NCBI RefSeq assembly: GCF_003711225.1
Contig: NZ_CP031030.1
Coordinates: forward strand, 1,860,001-1,924,000
Direction of reading: 5' to 3'
Origin: Runella sp. SP2
Lineage (GTDB): Bacteria; Bacteroidota; Bacteroidia; Cytophagales; Spirosomataceae
Length of the DNA: 64,000 bases
Position 1 is the first letter of the stretch. Each line of letters starts with the position of its first letter. Below the pieces are notes generated by a model, which saw nothing but the letters and a program-made list of their open reading frames with translations, ran no database searches and was not told where the DNA came from. A program made the position numbers and the translations under genes. Below are positions 1-7,291 of the stretch, piece by piece.

Positions 1-1
1 G

Positions 2-1042
2 GGGATTCCGTTGAAAACTACCGAAGGCGATTTTGATTACGAACGTGCCAAAAAAGGAGGATTGTCGGCTCCGTTTATGTCGATTTATATTCCGTCGTCG
101 TACCAACAAACGGGTGGGGCAAAAGAACTTGCAGACTCGTTGATTAACATGGTTCGCGGGATAGCGACAGCGCACCCCGACAAATTTGGTATTGTCACAA
201 CGCCTAAAGAAGCGGATGCCAATTTCAAAAAAGGAGTCATTTCATTTCCGATGGGGATGGAAAACGGCGCACCGTTACAAACCATTTCGGATGTGGCTTA
301 TTTCCGCAAAAAAGGCATCAGCTACGTAACCTTGACCCACGGTAAAGACAACCTCATTTGTGATTCGTCGTACGATACTACGCACACGCACAAGGGCTTG
401 AGCGCTTATGGGCGAGACGTAGTCAAAGAAATGAACCGCGTTGGCATCATGGTGGACATTTCGCACGTTTCGGATGATGCTTTTTACCAAGCCATTGAGC
501 TATCATCGGTACCAGTGATTGCGTCGCACTCTTCGTGTCGGTATTTTACGCCTACTTTCAAGCGGAATATGTCGGACGATATGATTAAGCTTTTGGCTAA
601 AAAAGGGGGAGTGATTCAAATCAATTTTGGCTCCAGCTTTTTAGATGAAAAATACCGTCAACAAATTGAAGCTTTGCAAGATAAGTTTGGTAAAGCGCTG
701 AAAGACAAAGGTATCAAAATGGGTACGCCCGAAGCTGACGAGTTTCAAAAACAATTCCAAAAAGAAAATCCTGTACTTTTTGCGGACGTAGAAACGGTTG
801 CCGACCACATCGACCACGTCGTGAAATTGACAGGAAGTACCAAGCACGTGGGCATTGGGTCAGATTTCGACGGAGTAGGGGATAGCCTTCCTACGGGACT
901 GAAGGATGTTTCTCAGTACCCTAACTTGATTTATGTATTGCTTAAAAGAGGTTATACCGAAAGTGATATTGCCAACCTCATGTATAAAAACGTATGGCGA
1001 GTGTGGCAAAAAACGGTGGATAATGCCACGGTCAGACGGTAG
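2..1042 (+). CDS. Membrane dipeptidase, peptidase family M19 (partial, 5' end outside window)
   Basis: Zinc-dependent dipeptidase of the renal dipeptidase family, which cleaves dipeptides in the cell envelope or cytosol. The reading frame is already open at base 2, so the TTG at 11 is not the real start and the N-terminal metal ligands (HxD) lie upstream. Visible M19 hallmarks are LSAYGRDVVKEMNRVGIMVD followed by SHVS, then PVIASHSSCR, and the C-terminal metal/substrate motif GIGSDFDGV, ending with the usual NVWRVW tail. About 347 codons are present out of roughly 400 or more expected. The stop codon lies inside a copy of the GTCAGAC palindromic repeat, so the repeat reaches into the coding end. 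Family assignment is firm; dipeptide specificity cannot be told. Confidence 0.9.
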   Translation, partial: GIPLKTTEGDFDYERAKKGGLSAPFMSIYIPSSYQQTGGAKELADSLINMVRGIATAHPDKFGIVTTPKEADANFKKGVISFPMGMENGAPLQTISDVAYFRKKGISYVTLTHGKDNLICDSSYDTTHTHKGLSAYGRDVVKEMNRVGIMVDISHVSDDAFYQAIELSSVPVIASHSSCRYFTPTFKRNMSDDMIKLLAKKGGVIQINFGSSFLDEKYRQQIEALQDKFGKALKDKGIKMGTPEADEFQKQFQKENPVLFADVETVADHIDHVVKLTGSTKHVGIGSDFDGVGDSLPTGLKDVSQYPNLIYVLLKRGYTESDIANLMYKNVWRVWQKTVDNATVRR

Positions 1043-1112
1043 TCAGACCGCATTTATTAAGGTGAGATTAACACACATACGGTCTCACCTTTGTCATAGT
1101 CAGACCGTGTGT
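1031..1112. repeat. GTCAGAC-family palindromic repeat, copy 1
   Basis: Contains GTCAGACGGTAGTCAGAC (1031-1048) overlapping the dipeptidase stop, a small hairpin GGTGAGA...TCTCACC, and a further AGTCAGACCG near 1099. The same word recurs at 57.4, 61.6-61.7 and 63.2 kb in this window. Confidence 0.6.
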
Positions 1113-1115
1113 ATG

Positions 1116-1202
1116 TTAGTAAAAAACCAGCAGCGAAAGCAACGTTAGCCCGCTGAGGAGGAAAAGTAAACCTGCTATTTGTTTTTTGATGGAAGTTGTC
1201 AT
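1116..1202 (-). CDS. Candidate 28-residue hydrophobic microprotein
   Basis: An ATG-initiated frame of 28 codons reads MTTSIKKQIAGLLFLLSGLT and continues to end in LLVFY: a short basic N-terminus followed by one strongly hydrophobic segment, the layout of a small single-span inner-membrane protein. It occupies the otherwise empty gap between the dipeptidase and dnaG and is on the opposite strand to both. No Shine-Dalgarno is visible, but that is normal here. It could be chance; only the amino-acid pattern supports it. Confidence 0.3.
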   Translation of the reverse strand: MTTSIKKQIAGLLFLLSGLTLLSLLVFY

Positions 1203-1317
1203 GGCTGTTTTTTTTGTAAAGGTACAGCCACCCAATCGTTGCTTTCAACTCAAATGTGGTGAAGTGAGAAAAATCAACGATAAAGGGGGATTTTTTTATT
1301 TTGAAGCGTTTCCATCC

Positions 1318-1325
1318 TAATTTTG
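1318..1325 (+). promoter_or_regulatory. TAnnTTTG promoter element of dnaG
   Basis: TAATTTTG lies 4 bases before the dnaG ATG and matches the Bacteroidota sigma-A -7 consensus. A TTG at 1301-1303 could serve as -33 although the spacing is short. If used, the transcript is nearly leaderless. Confidence 0.5.
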
Positions 1326-1329
1326 TCCC

Positions 1330-3420
1330 ATGCGAATTTCAAACGATACTGCCGACCGAATCAAACAAACCGCTGACATTGTAGAGGTTATTGGAGATTT
1401 TGTGTCACTCAAAAAACGTGGCGCCAATTACATCGCGTGCTGTCCGTTTCATAATGAGAAATCGCCTTCGTTCAACGTTAACCCCGTCCGTCAAATCTAC
1501 AAGTGTTTTGGCTGTGGTGCGGCGGGCGACTCGGTGAAATTTGTGATGGACATTGAGGGCGTAAGCTACGGCGAAGCCCTCCGACATTTGGCACAGAAAT
1601 ACCACATTGAAGTAGAAGAAGAGCAACAAACGCCTGAGGAGGTATTGCGCCAAAATGAGCGTGATAGCTTGTACATTGTGCTAAATTTTGCCCAAAAACA
1701 CTACCAAAAGCTGTTAATCGAGCACGAAGAAGGGCAGGCGATTGGGCTAAGTTATTTCAGAAATCGTGGTTTTAACGACCCCACTATCAAATCGTTTGGG
1801 TTGGGGTATAGTCTAAACGAATGGGATAATTTGACCAAGGAGGCGGCCAAACGTGGCTATAACCCTGATTTACTGCAAAAAGCGGGTTTGGCCTTGCACA
1901 AAGAAGGCAATAACGACCGCTATTACGACCGTTTTCGAGGGCGCGTAATTTTTCCGATTCATAATGTATCGGGGAAAGTAATTGCGTTTGGAGCGCGGAT
2001 TTTGACCAACGACAAAAATCAGCCCAAGTACATTAACTCTCCCGAAACGGATGTTTACCATAAAAGTAAAGTCCTTTACGGGATTCATCAAGCCAAAAAC
2101 GCCATTCGGCAAGAGGATGTTTGTTATTTGGTAGAAGGTTACACCGACGTCATTTCACTCCATCAAGCTGGGATTCAGAATGTTGTGGCTTCGTCGGGTA
2201 CGTCGTTGACCGAAGACCAGATTAAGTTGATTGCCCGCTTTACCCAGAACATTACCATTTTGTACGACGGTGATGCGGCAGGTATCAAAGCGGCTTTGCG
2301 GGGCTTGGATATGGTACTGGAGGAAGGTCTTAACGTAAGTTTGGTGACACTTCCTGATGGCGAAGACCCCGATAGTTATGTTTATAGTGTTGGTGCTGAG
2401 GGTTTTAAAGCCCACGTCAAGAAGGCGACCAAAGACTTTATAACTTTCAAAACCGAAATGCTTCTTCGTGATGCGGGCGACAATCCGTTTAAACGTGCCG
2501 AAGCAATCAACGAAATTGTAGCGAGTATTACTAAAATTCCTGACCCCATCAAACGGCAGATTTTCTTCCGACGTACGGCCGATTTGATGAAAATGGATGA
2601 ACAAACGCTGATTTCGGAGGGCAACAAATACTTGCGTCAGCAGCAAGAAAAAGCCAAGCCTGCCGAACCACGTCAGAGTCCAAGAAGGCAACAATCATCG
2701 CCTTCCCAGCCACCACCGCCGCCCAAATCATCGCCGCCGATGGAGCCCGATGGAATGTTCTTTTCGGATACGTTTATCGAGGAAGAATTTGGGATTTTGG
2801 TCGAAGATAACTTTGCTGAGCCTTTACCCAATATCCCCAAGGAAACGCCTAAGCTTGTTACTGAATTACCCAACGATTTATTCAAAACACGGCTGTATTT
2901 GCAGGAGCAAGCTTTTGTACGGTTGCTGATTTTGTACGGTCAGGTTGAATTGGAAGCGGGTATTTCACTTTGTCGGTATTTGTTGCACGAAATTGGCGAA
3001 ATAACCTTTGAAACGCCGTTGTTCAACCTCATTTTAGAGATTTTTAGACAGCGATTTAACTTCGGAGAAGTACCTTCAACTGACTATTTTTTGGGACATC
3101 TCGACCCCGATGTGCAGCGATTGACGATTGATTTGTGTACAAATAGCCACCATTTGAGCGAAAATTGGCAAAAGTATGAGATTGTTGTCCCTACCGACGA
3201 GGACTTGCTTCATGAAATTGCCTTTAAGAAAATTCTTCGCTTAAAAATGGCGTATTCGGCCGATAAAATGAAGGATTTGATGAATCAATTGGGTAGTCTT
3301 TCGGGTGCTACTGACGAAGAGTTTGCCCAAATCATGGACATTCAAAAGCAATATAGGTTTTTCAAAAATATCAACGATTCGGCAGCCAAAGAGCTTGGGA
3401 CGGTTGTACCTGGGTATTGA
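1330..3420 (+). CDS. dnaG: DNA primase DnaG
   Basis: Synthesises RNA primers at the replication fork. The N-terminal CHC2 zinc finger is seen as CCPFHNEKSPSF with the second pair CFGCG (residues about 37-63). The TOPRIM core starts near residue 263 with LVEGYTDVISLHQAG and contains the metal-binding DGDAAG near residue 313. A Pro/Gln/Ser-rich linker (roughly 445-475) separates the catalytic part from the C-terminal helicase-binding region. At 696 residues it is somewhat longer than E. coli DnaG (581), mostly through that linker and the C-terminal part. The ATG at 1330 is chosen because a promoter-like TAATTTTG ends just upstream. It is monocistronic, followed by a 24-bp inverted repeat that may end transcription. 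Confidence 0.97.
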   Translation: MRISNDTADRIKQTADIVEVIGDFVSLKKRGANYIACCPFHNEKSPSFNVNPVRQIYKCFGCGAAGDSVKFVMDIEGVSYGEALRHLAQKYHIEVEEEQQTPEEVLRQNERDSLYIVLNFAQKHYQKLLIEHEEGQAIGLSYFRNRGFNDPTIKSFGLGYSLNEWDNLTKEAAKRGYNPDLLQKAGLALHKEGNNDRYYDRFRGRVIFPIHNVSGKVIAFGARILTNDKNQPKYINSPETDVYHKSKVLYGIHQAKNAIRQEDVCYLVEGYTDVISLHQAGIQNVVASSGTSLTEDQIKLIARFTQNITILYDGDAAGIKAALRGLDMVLEEGLNVSLVTLPDGEDPDSYVYSVGAEGFKAHVKKATKDFITFKTEMLLRDAGDNPFKRAEAINEIVASITKIPDPIKRQIFFRRTADLMKMDEQTLISEGNKYLRQQQEKAKPAEPRQSPRRQQSSPSQPPPPPKSSPPMEPDGMFFSDTFIEEEFGILVEDNFAEPLPNIPKETPKLVTELPNDLFKTRLYLQEQAFVRLLILYGQVELEAGISLCRYLLHEIGEITFETPLFNLILEIFRQRFNFGEVPSTDYFLGHLDPDVQRLTIDLCTNSHHLSENWQKYEIVVPTDEDLLHEIAFKKILRLKMAYSADKMKDLMNQLGSLSGATDEEFAQIMDIQKQYRFFKNINDSAAKELGTVVPGY

Positions 3421-3438
3421 GGGGGAGTATCAAAAATA

Positions 3439-3532
3439 TACCCGCAGACCTTCACAGATTTATAAAAGCGCAGATTTGCACGGAACCCCTCTGCGTCATC
3501 TGCGTCTTTAAATCTGTGAAGGTCTGCGGGTA
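3439..3532. repeat. Long inverted repeat between dnaG and the next gene
   Basis: A perfect 24-bp inverted repeat (arms 3439-3462 and 3509-3532, built around CCCGCAGACCTTCACAGATT) encloses a 46-base loop containing CTGCGTCATCTGCGTC. A related arm pair (TTTTGCCCGCAG / CTGCGGGCAAAA, with AAATCTGTGA in the loop) follows fdhD. Likely a transcription end or an intergenic repeat. Confidence 0.75.
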
Positions 3533-3561
3533 AAAAACCATTAAACTGATTGAAACTACCA

Positions 3562-3942
3562 ATGTCTTGTGATGTACTCCTCGCTGAAGATGGCTCTTTG
3601 ATGTTTAGAAAAGCCCTTATTCGGACATTGCAAGCCCGTCCAGAGGAGCGCGCCATTTTGTTTGAATCCTTCGCCGAACAAATACAAAAAAACGCCGTTT
3701 ATGAAGACGTTCACAAGTCGTGGACGTATCATTTGCACACGGGCACCGACGGCTCACGTATTTTTCGAGGGGGAATTGGTTTTTCCTTGGTCATTGACCC
3801 TCAAGGAAGGCTTTGGCGAGCTGCTACCCACGAAGACTTTGAAACTACCTACACCATTACCCCCACTTCTTGCGAGATTGACACCATGAGACCCCTTTAC
3901 GCCACCATGCGGGAGTATGTTTTAGGCTACTACGAAAGCTAA
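3562..3942 (+). CDS. Hypothetical protein, 126 residues
   Basis: I do not recognise the family. The ATG at 3562 is preferred over the in-frame TTG at 3550. The protein is soluble in appearance (no signal peptide or membrane segment) with an alpha/beta composition: a helical N-terminal third (ALIRTLQARPEERAILFESF), then a strand-rich section (SRIFRGGIGFSLVIDPQGRL) that resembles a small domain with turns at Gly and Asp. It is convergent with the pseudouridine synthase downstream with only 13 bases between stops. Coding quality is good (no overlap with a stronger frame). Confidence 0.7.
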   Translation: MSCDVLLAEDGSLMFRKALIRTLQARPEERAILFESFAEQIQKNAVYEDVHKSWTYHLHTGTDGSRIFRGGIGFSLVIDPQGRLWRAATHEDFETTYTITPTSCEIDTMRPLYATMREYVLGYYES

Positions 3943-3955
3943 AAAACACCGCGCC

Positions 3956-4825
3956 TTATTTTCCAAACACTCCCAAAAACTTGGCGGGTATTTTGCTTTC
4001 GTAGCGAAGGTAGTTGTTCGTTACAGGGTGGGTAAGTCCAAGAACCCAAGCGTGCAGCCCAAGTCGATGAAGTGGATTTTGAGAAGAACCGTATTTTTTA
4101 TCTCCTACGACCGAATGCCCAAGGTCTTGCATGTGGACCCGAATTTGATTTTTGCGACCTGTCTCCAATTCTACCTTTAAAAGCGAAAAATGGGCATTGG
4201 ATTGCAGCGTTTCGTAGTGGGTAACCGCTAGTTGACCTCGTTCTGGGTTGTTGGAAGAATAAACAATCGTGGCTTTGCTTTCCTGCAAATACGAACGAAT
4301 CGTGCCCTGTGGAGGGTTGGGTTTGCCTTCTACCAAAGCAATGTAAGTTCGCTCTTTGGTATCTGGCCCCCATGTCGATTGAAGTTTATTTTTTATGTCT
4401 TCACTTTTGGCAAAAACCATTACTCCCGACGTGTCGCGGTCGAGGCGATGAACGATGAAGATTTTATTCTTAGGGTCTTGCGTTTTTACGTGTTCGCTCA
4501 ACATTCGGTAAGCTGTAGGCTCGTCCCCTCTGTCAGTGGCAATAGAGAGCAAACCAGCCTCTTTTTCAACGATAATCAAATACGCATCTTCAAATAAAAT
4601 CCGAATGCCCTTCGTGGGGCGCTGTGCGGGTTTTACCGATTTTTTAGGATTTATCTCAACCGTTTGGCCTGCTGATAAACGATGATTAAATTGGGTAACG
4701 CTTCGACCGTCCACGTGGATTTGACCATCACGAAGTAAACTTTTGATGTTGGTACGACTGTGATGGGTTAATTTTGACAGTAAAAATACCATCAGTTCAG
4801 TCTCTTCGGTCACTTGTAGCTTCAT
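3956..4825 (-). CDS. RluA-family RNA pseudouridine synthase
   Basis: Converts specific uridines of rRNA or tRNA to pseudouridine. An S4-like RNA-binding domain occupies the first 60 residues (SLLRDGQIHVDGRSVTQFNH, VEINP), followed by the synthase domain with the family motif HRLDRDTSG at 126-134, where Asp129 is the expected catalytic aspartate, and the late motif GRKNQIRVHMQDLGHSVVGD. The 289-residue length fits RluA/RluD-type enzymes. Which uridine is modified cannot be read from sequence; S4-carrying members are usually RluD or RluC-like. A TACCTTTG element lies upstream at 4857-4864 on the same strand. Confidence 0.92.
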   Translation of the reverse strand: MKLQVTEETELMVFLLSKLTHHSRTNIKSLLRDGQIHVDGRSVTQFNHRLSAGQTVEINPKKSVKPAQRPTKGIRILFEDAYLIIVEKEAGLLSIATDRGDEPTAYRMLSEHVKTQDPKNKIFIVHRLDRDTSGVMVFAKSEDIKNKLQSTWGPDTKERTYIALVEGKPNPPQGTIRSYLQESKATIVYSSNNPERGQLAVTHYETLQSNAHFSLLKVELETGRKNQIRVHMQDLGHSVVGDKKYGSSQNPLHRLGLHAWVLGLTHPVTNNYLRYESKIPAKFLGVFGK

Positions 4826-4856
4826 CGTAGCGTTGGAATAATTGAATGATTTGCCC

Positions 4857-4864
4857 CAAAGGTA
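4857..4864 (-). promoter_or_regulatory. TAnnTTTG promoter element of the pseudouridine synthase
   Basis: TACCTTTG on the minus strand, 31 bases upstream of the ATG at 4825. Confidence 0.5.
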
Positions 4865-4891
4865 CGCAAATAGCTAGAATCAGTGCGCTGA

Positions 4892-6049
4892 TTAATACTG
4901 CTCACCCGCGCCGCCACCGCCAAAATCTCCTCCTCCCATTTTTACTTCTTGGGAAGCTGTTGATTGGGTTGTTTTGGTTAAATGCGAAAGAACGACAGTT
5001 TGGAGGAGGTTGTTTTTGCTACTTTCAGGGGTGATGCTAAAACCAAATTTTGGGGTTTTTAAATAGCGTAAAAGAGCATAAGCGAGGCTTGCCAGAATCA
5101 GCCCGCCTAGCAAAAGACCCCATTCGAGTGGGAGTAAAGAATGATAGTGACGGTAAGTGACGATGGAATAAAGGGCGGAAATAAGGGCTACGACGATGAT
5201 GGAACGGTCACGTAATCGAATCCCCAGCCCTAGTTGCAGGAGTGGAATGAGAAAGGTGAGTGTCCAAAAAAGCCACGAAAATTGGATTTCGGGCGCAGGC
5301 ATTGGCAAATCGTTTAGAGAGGCATTGGCGTATCGGACAACCATATAATTAACGCTTAAATAGGCACAAAGCAAAGCCACAGGGAGCGTCCATTCGAGGG
5401 CGGTTTGCCAGTAAAAAGCGGCTCGACGTTTTGAGAAGCGGTGTAATAAAAAAAACAAGGCGATGGAAATCCCCGACAGTATAAATGGTAAAAATGCTTT
5501 CCCGAGTGGGTGTTTAATCAACAACGACGAGAAGATAAATAAGAAGTCGAAAAATAAACCTAATGCTACCAACGGTTCGCCAAAACTATAGACAGCCATG
5601 AGCAAAAAGGGTAAATAAAGCAACCCAAACTGCCAAGGCTCTTTAAAATTGTTGATTTCAGAAACCTTCATAAAAACAGGCCCTAATGACCCAAGAATGC
5701 AGTACAAAAGCGCGTTGTCGATGCCTGAAAAGTAAAGTTTGCGCTGACGAATGATGTGAACTAATCCAAAAAGTGTTCCGCCGCCGTACAACAAAGCCCC
5801 GATGGGTAATCCCCAATTAGCATCGCCCATGAGAATAAGCGTGAAAAACGAACCTCCAAAACCAAATCCAATGATGCCAAAAATAAATAAAAGCGCTTTG
5901 ATGAATATGTTGGGAGAATAGGGGAGGTTAGCGTGAAGTTTTTGAACTGCTTCTGCCTGTGCTGTTGTCAAAGTACCTTCTTTTTGGAGTTTTTTTGCCA
6001 AACCAAGGGCGTAGCAGTTTATTAGCCAAGATTCCTGATATACCTTCAT
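4892..6049 (-). CDS. DUF4401-type multispanning membrane protein
   Basis: An inner-membrane protein of 385 residues with about ten hydrophobic segments (for example FIKALLFIFGIIGFGFGGSF and TLEWTLPVALLCAYLSVNYM). The composition and its pairing with a DUF2157 protein four bases upstream point to the DUF4401 family, whose function is unknown. A soluble N-terminal part contains EGTLTTAQAEAVQKL, similar to the start of the partner protein, and the C-terminus ends in an unusual glycine-rich tail (MGGGDFGGGGAGEQY). The start overlaps no other frame; the gene is the second in a two-gene operon. Confidence 0.8.
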   Translation of the reverse strand: MKVYQESWLINCYALGLAKKLQKEGTLTTAQAEAVQKLHANLPYSPNIFIKALLFIFGIIGFGFGGSFFTLILMGDANWGLPIGALLYGGGTLFGLVHIIRQRKLYFSGIDNALLYCILGSLGPVFMKVSEINNFKEPWQFGLLYLPFLLMAVYSFGEPLVALGLFFDFLFIFSSLLIKHPLGKAFLPFILSGISIALFFLLHRFSKRRAAFYWQTALEWTLPVALLCAYLSVNYMVVRYANASLNDLPMPAPEIQFSWLFWTLTFLIPLLQLGLGIRLRDRSIIVVALISALYSIVTYRHYHSLLPLEWGLLLGGLILASLAYALLRYLKTPKFGFSITPESSKNNLLQTVVLSHLTKTTQSTASQEVKMGGGDFGGGGAGEQY

Positions 6050-6053
6050 TGGG

Positions 6054-7022
6054 TCAGTTGGTTAACCATTTTTTATAGTTTAAAATAAACATTACAACGC
6101 CACCCGCGCTGGCAAGGAAGTAAAAACCAGTAAAGACCATCCAAGAACCAGCGTCGCCGATTTTGCTGAAGAGCAAATAGGTAAAAGCGATGTAACCGTA
6201 CAAAATGGCCATTAGTAAAAAGATGAACGATTGCTTTTGCCGAGCGTACCACACAAAAAAGGTGCAACAACCCGCTATTAATAAGGCATACAAAAACCAG
6301 TAGCCAGAGGTGAAAAGTCCTGCTAAAGCACCAATGAAAAATAAGTTGCCCGTGAGGATTAAATAGGTGTCGGTGAAATGAGTTTTGATGCCACGATGCG
6401 CAAGTCCAAAACTGACGCCACCCACTACCAACGCAAAACCAACGGCGGTATTGATGATTTGGGAACTTCCAAAATCATTTCCCGTCAATACTTCCAAGGG
6501 AGCGATACTCAACCCTACCCAAGATGCCAAGGCTGTGAGCCCCATCGACAATACCCCGCGGTGGTCGAAACGGTAAGCACAAAAGATAAACACAACCGCT
6601 GGCAGAAAAGCTGCTAATCCATAACGCGTGCCAAAAAGCGAATAACGCCATTGGGCGTAGCCCTCAAGCGAAAGAAATAATAGGGCGCCGAGTAACAACA
6701 CAAAATCAACAAACTTACCTTCGGAGTTGACTTCTGAAATTGAAAATGGGGAACTGTGTCGATAGGTATAGAAAAAGCATCCCAATGTTAGCAGTGCCAA
6801 TACCACAATGAGGGCATCGTGTCCAATGGTGTCGATGTGTAAATATACGAGCATCCCCGCGCCTGAGGTAAACAACACAAGGCCAATGTAAAGCAGGTTT
6901 CGGAGGAGTGAGTACAACGAAACTGGGCGCGTGTTTTCTGCTTGCTTGATGGTTTCAGCACTGGCAGGTGAAACAATTTCGTGGGTTTGCCACTGAGTTA
7001 AAATTTCAGATAAAGGGTTCAT
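6054..7022 (-). CDS. DUF2157-type multispanning membrane protein
   Basis: An inner-membrane protein of 322 residues. A soluble N-terminal segment of about 35 residues (LTQWQTHEIVSPASAETI) precedes a series of hydrophobic spans (LLYIGLVLFTSGAGMLVYL, ALIVVLALLTLGCFF, and six or more others), the usual DUF2157 arrangement. It is the first gene of the pair with the DUF4401 protein and is divergent from carB, sharing a 270-base intergenic region. The function of the family is not known. Confidence 0.82.
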   Translation of the reverse strand: MNPLSEILTQWQTHEIVSPASAETIKQAENTRPVSLYSLLRNLLYIGLVLFTSGAGMLVYLHIDTIGHDALIVVLALLTLGCFFYTYRHSSPFSISEVNSEGKFVDFVLLLGALLFLSLEGYAQWRYSLFGTRYGLAAFLPAVVFIFCAYRFDHRGVLSMGLTALASWVGLSIAPLEVLTGNDFGSSQIINTAVGFALVVGGVSFGLAHRGIKTHFTDTYLILTGNLFFIGALAGLFTSGYWFLYALLIAGCCTFFVWYARQKQSFIFLLMAILYGYIAFTYLLFSKIGDAGSWMVFTGFYFLASAGGVVMFILNYKKWLTN

Positions 7023-7291
7023 ATCCCAAAGATGAGCGTAATTTTTGGAATTATAAAATCGACTTATTTTTCGTGGATTTTAAATTTATCTGCGTTGAAA
7101 AAAAGAAAAATAGGAGATTAATTAGTTGGTTATCAGTGGAATAGAAAGAGTAATCCCTGGGCTGAAAACCATAAACCGAAACCCGAAAAGATATTTTTTT
7201 ACTTTTTAATGTCCGACTAAACGATTCATGTCCTAATTTTGCACAATTTTTGAGCTGGCGGTACAGCCGAATAACCCCACAAAACAAAAAA
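7023..7291. other. Divergent intergenic region between the membrane pair and carB
   Basis: AT-rich, with no reading frame that looks coding. It contains the carB promoter element TAATTTTG at 7234-7241; I found no exact TAnnTTTG match for the minus-strand operon and no RNA element such as a pyrimidine-responsive attenuator. Confidence 0.5.
7234..7241 (+). promoter_or_regulatory. TAnnTTTG promoter element of carB
   Basis: TAATTTTG, 50 bases upstream of the carB ATG at 7292. Its presence downstream of other in-frame codons argues that the TTG at 7250 is not the start. Confidence 0.5.

Noticed and set aside
2155..2694. 179-codon minus-strand frame inside dnaG
   Set aside because: It is opposite a strongly conserved enzyme (TOPRIM region) and has no recognisable motif, so it is a shadow frame.
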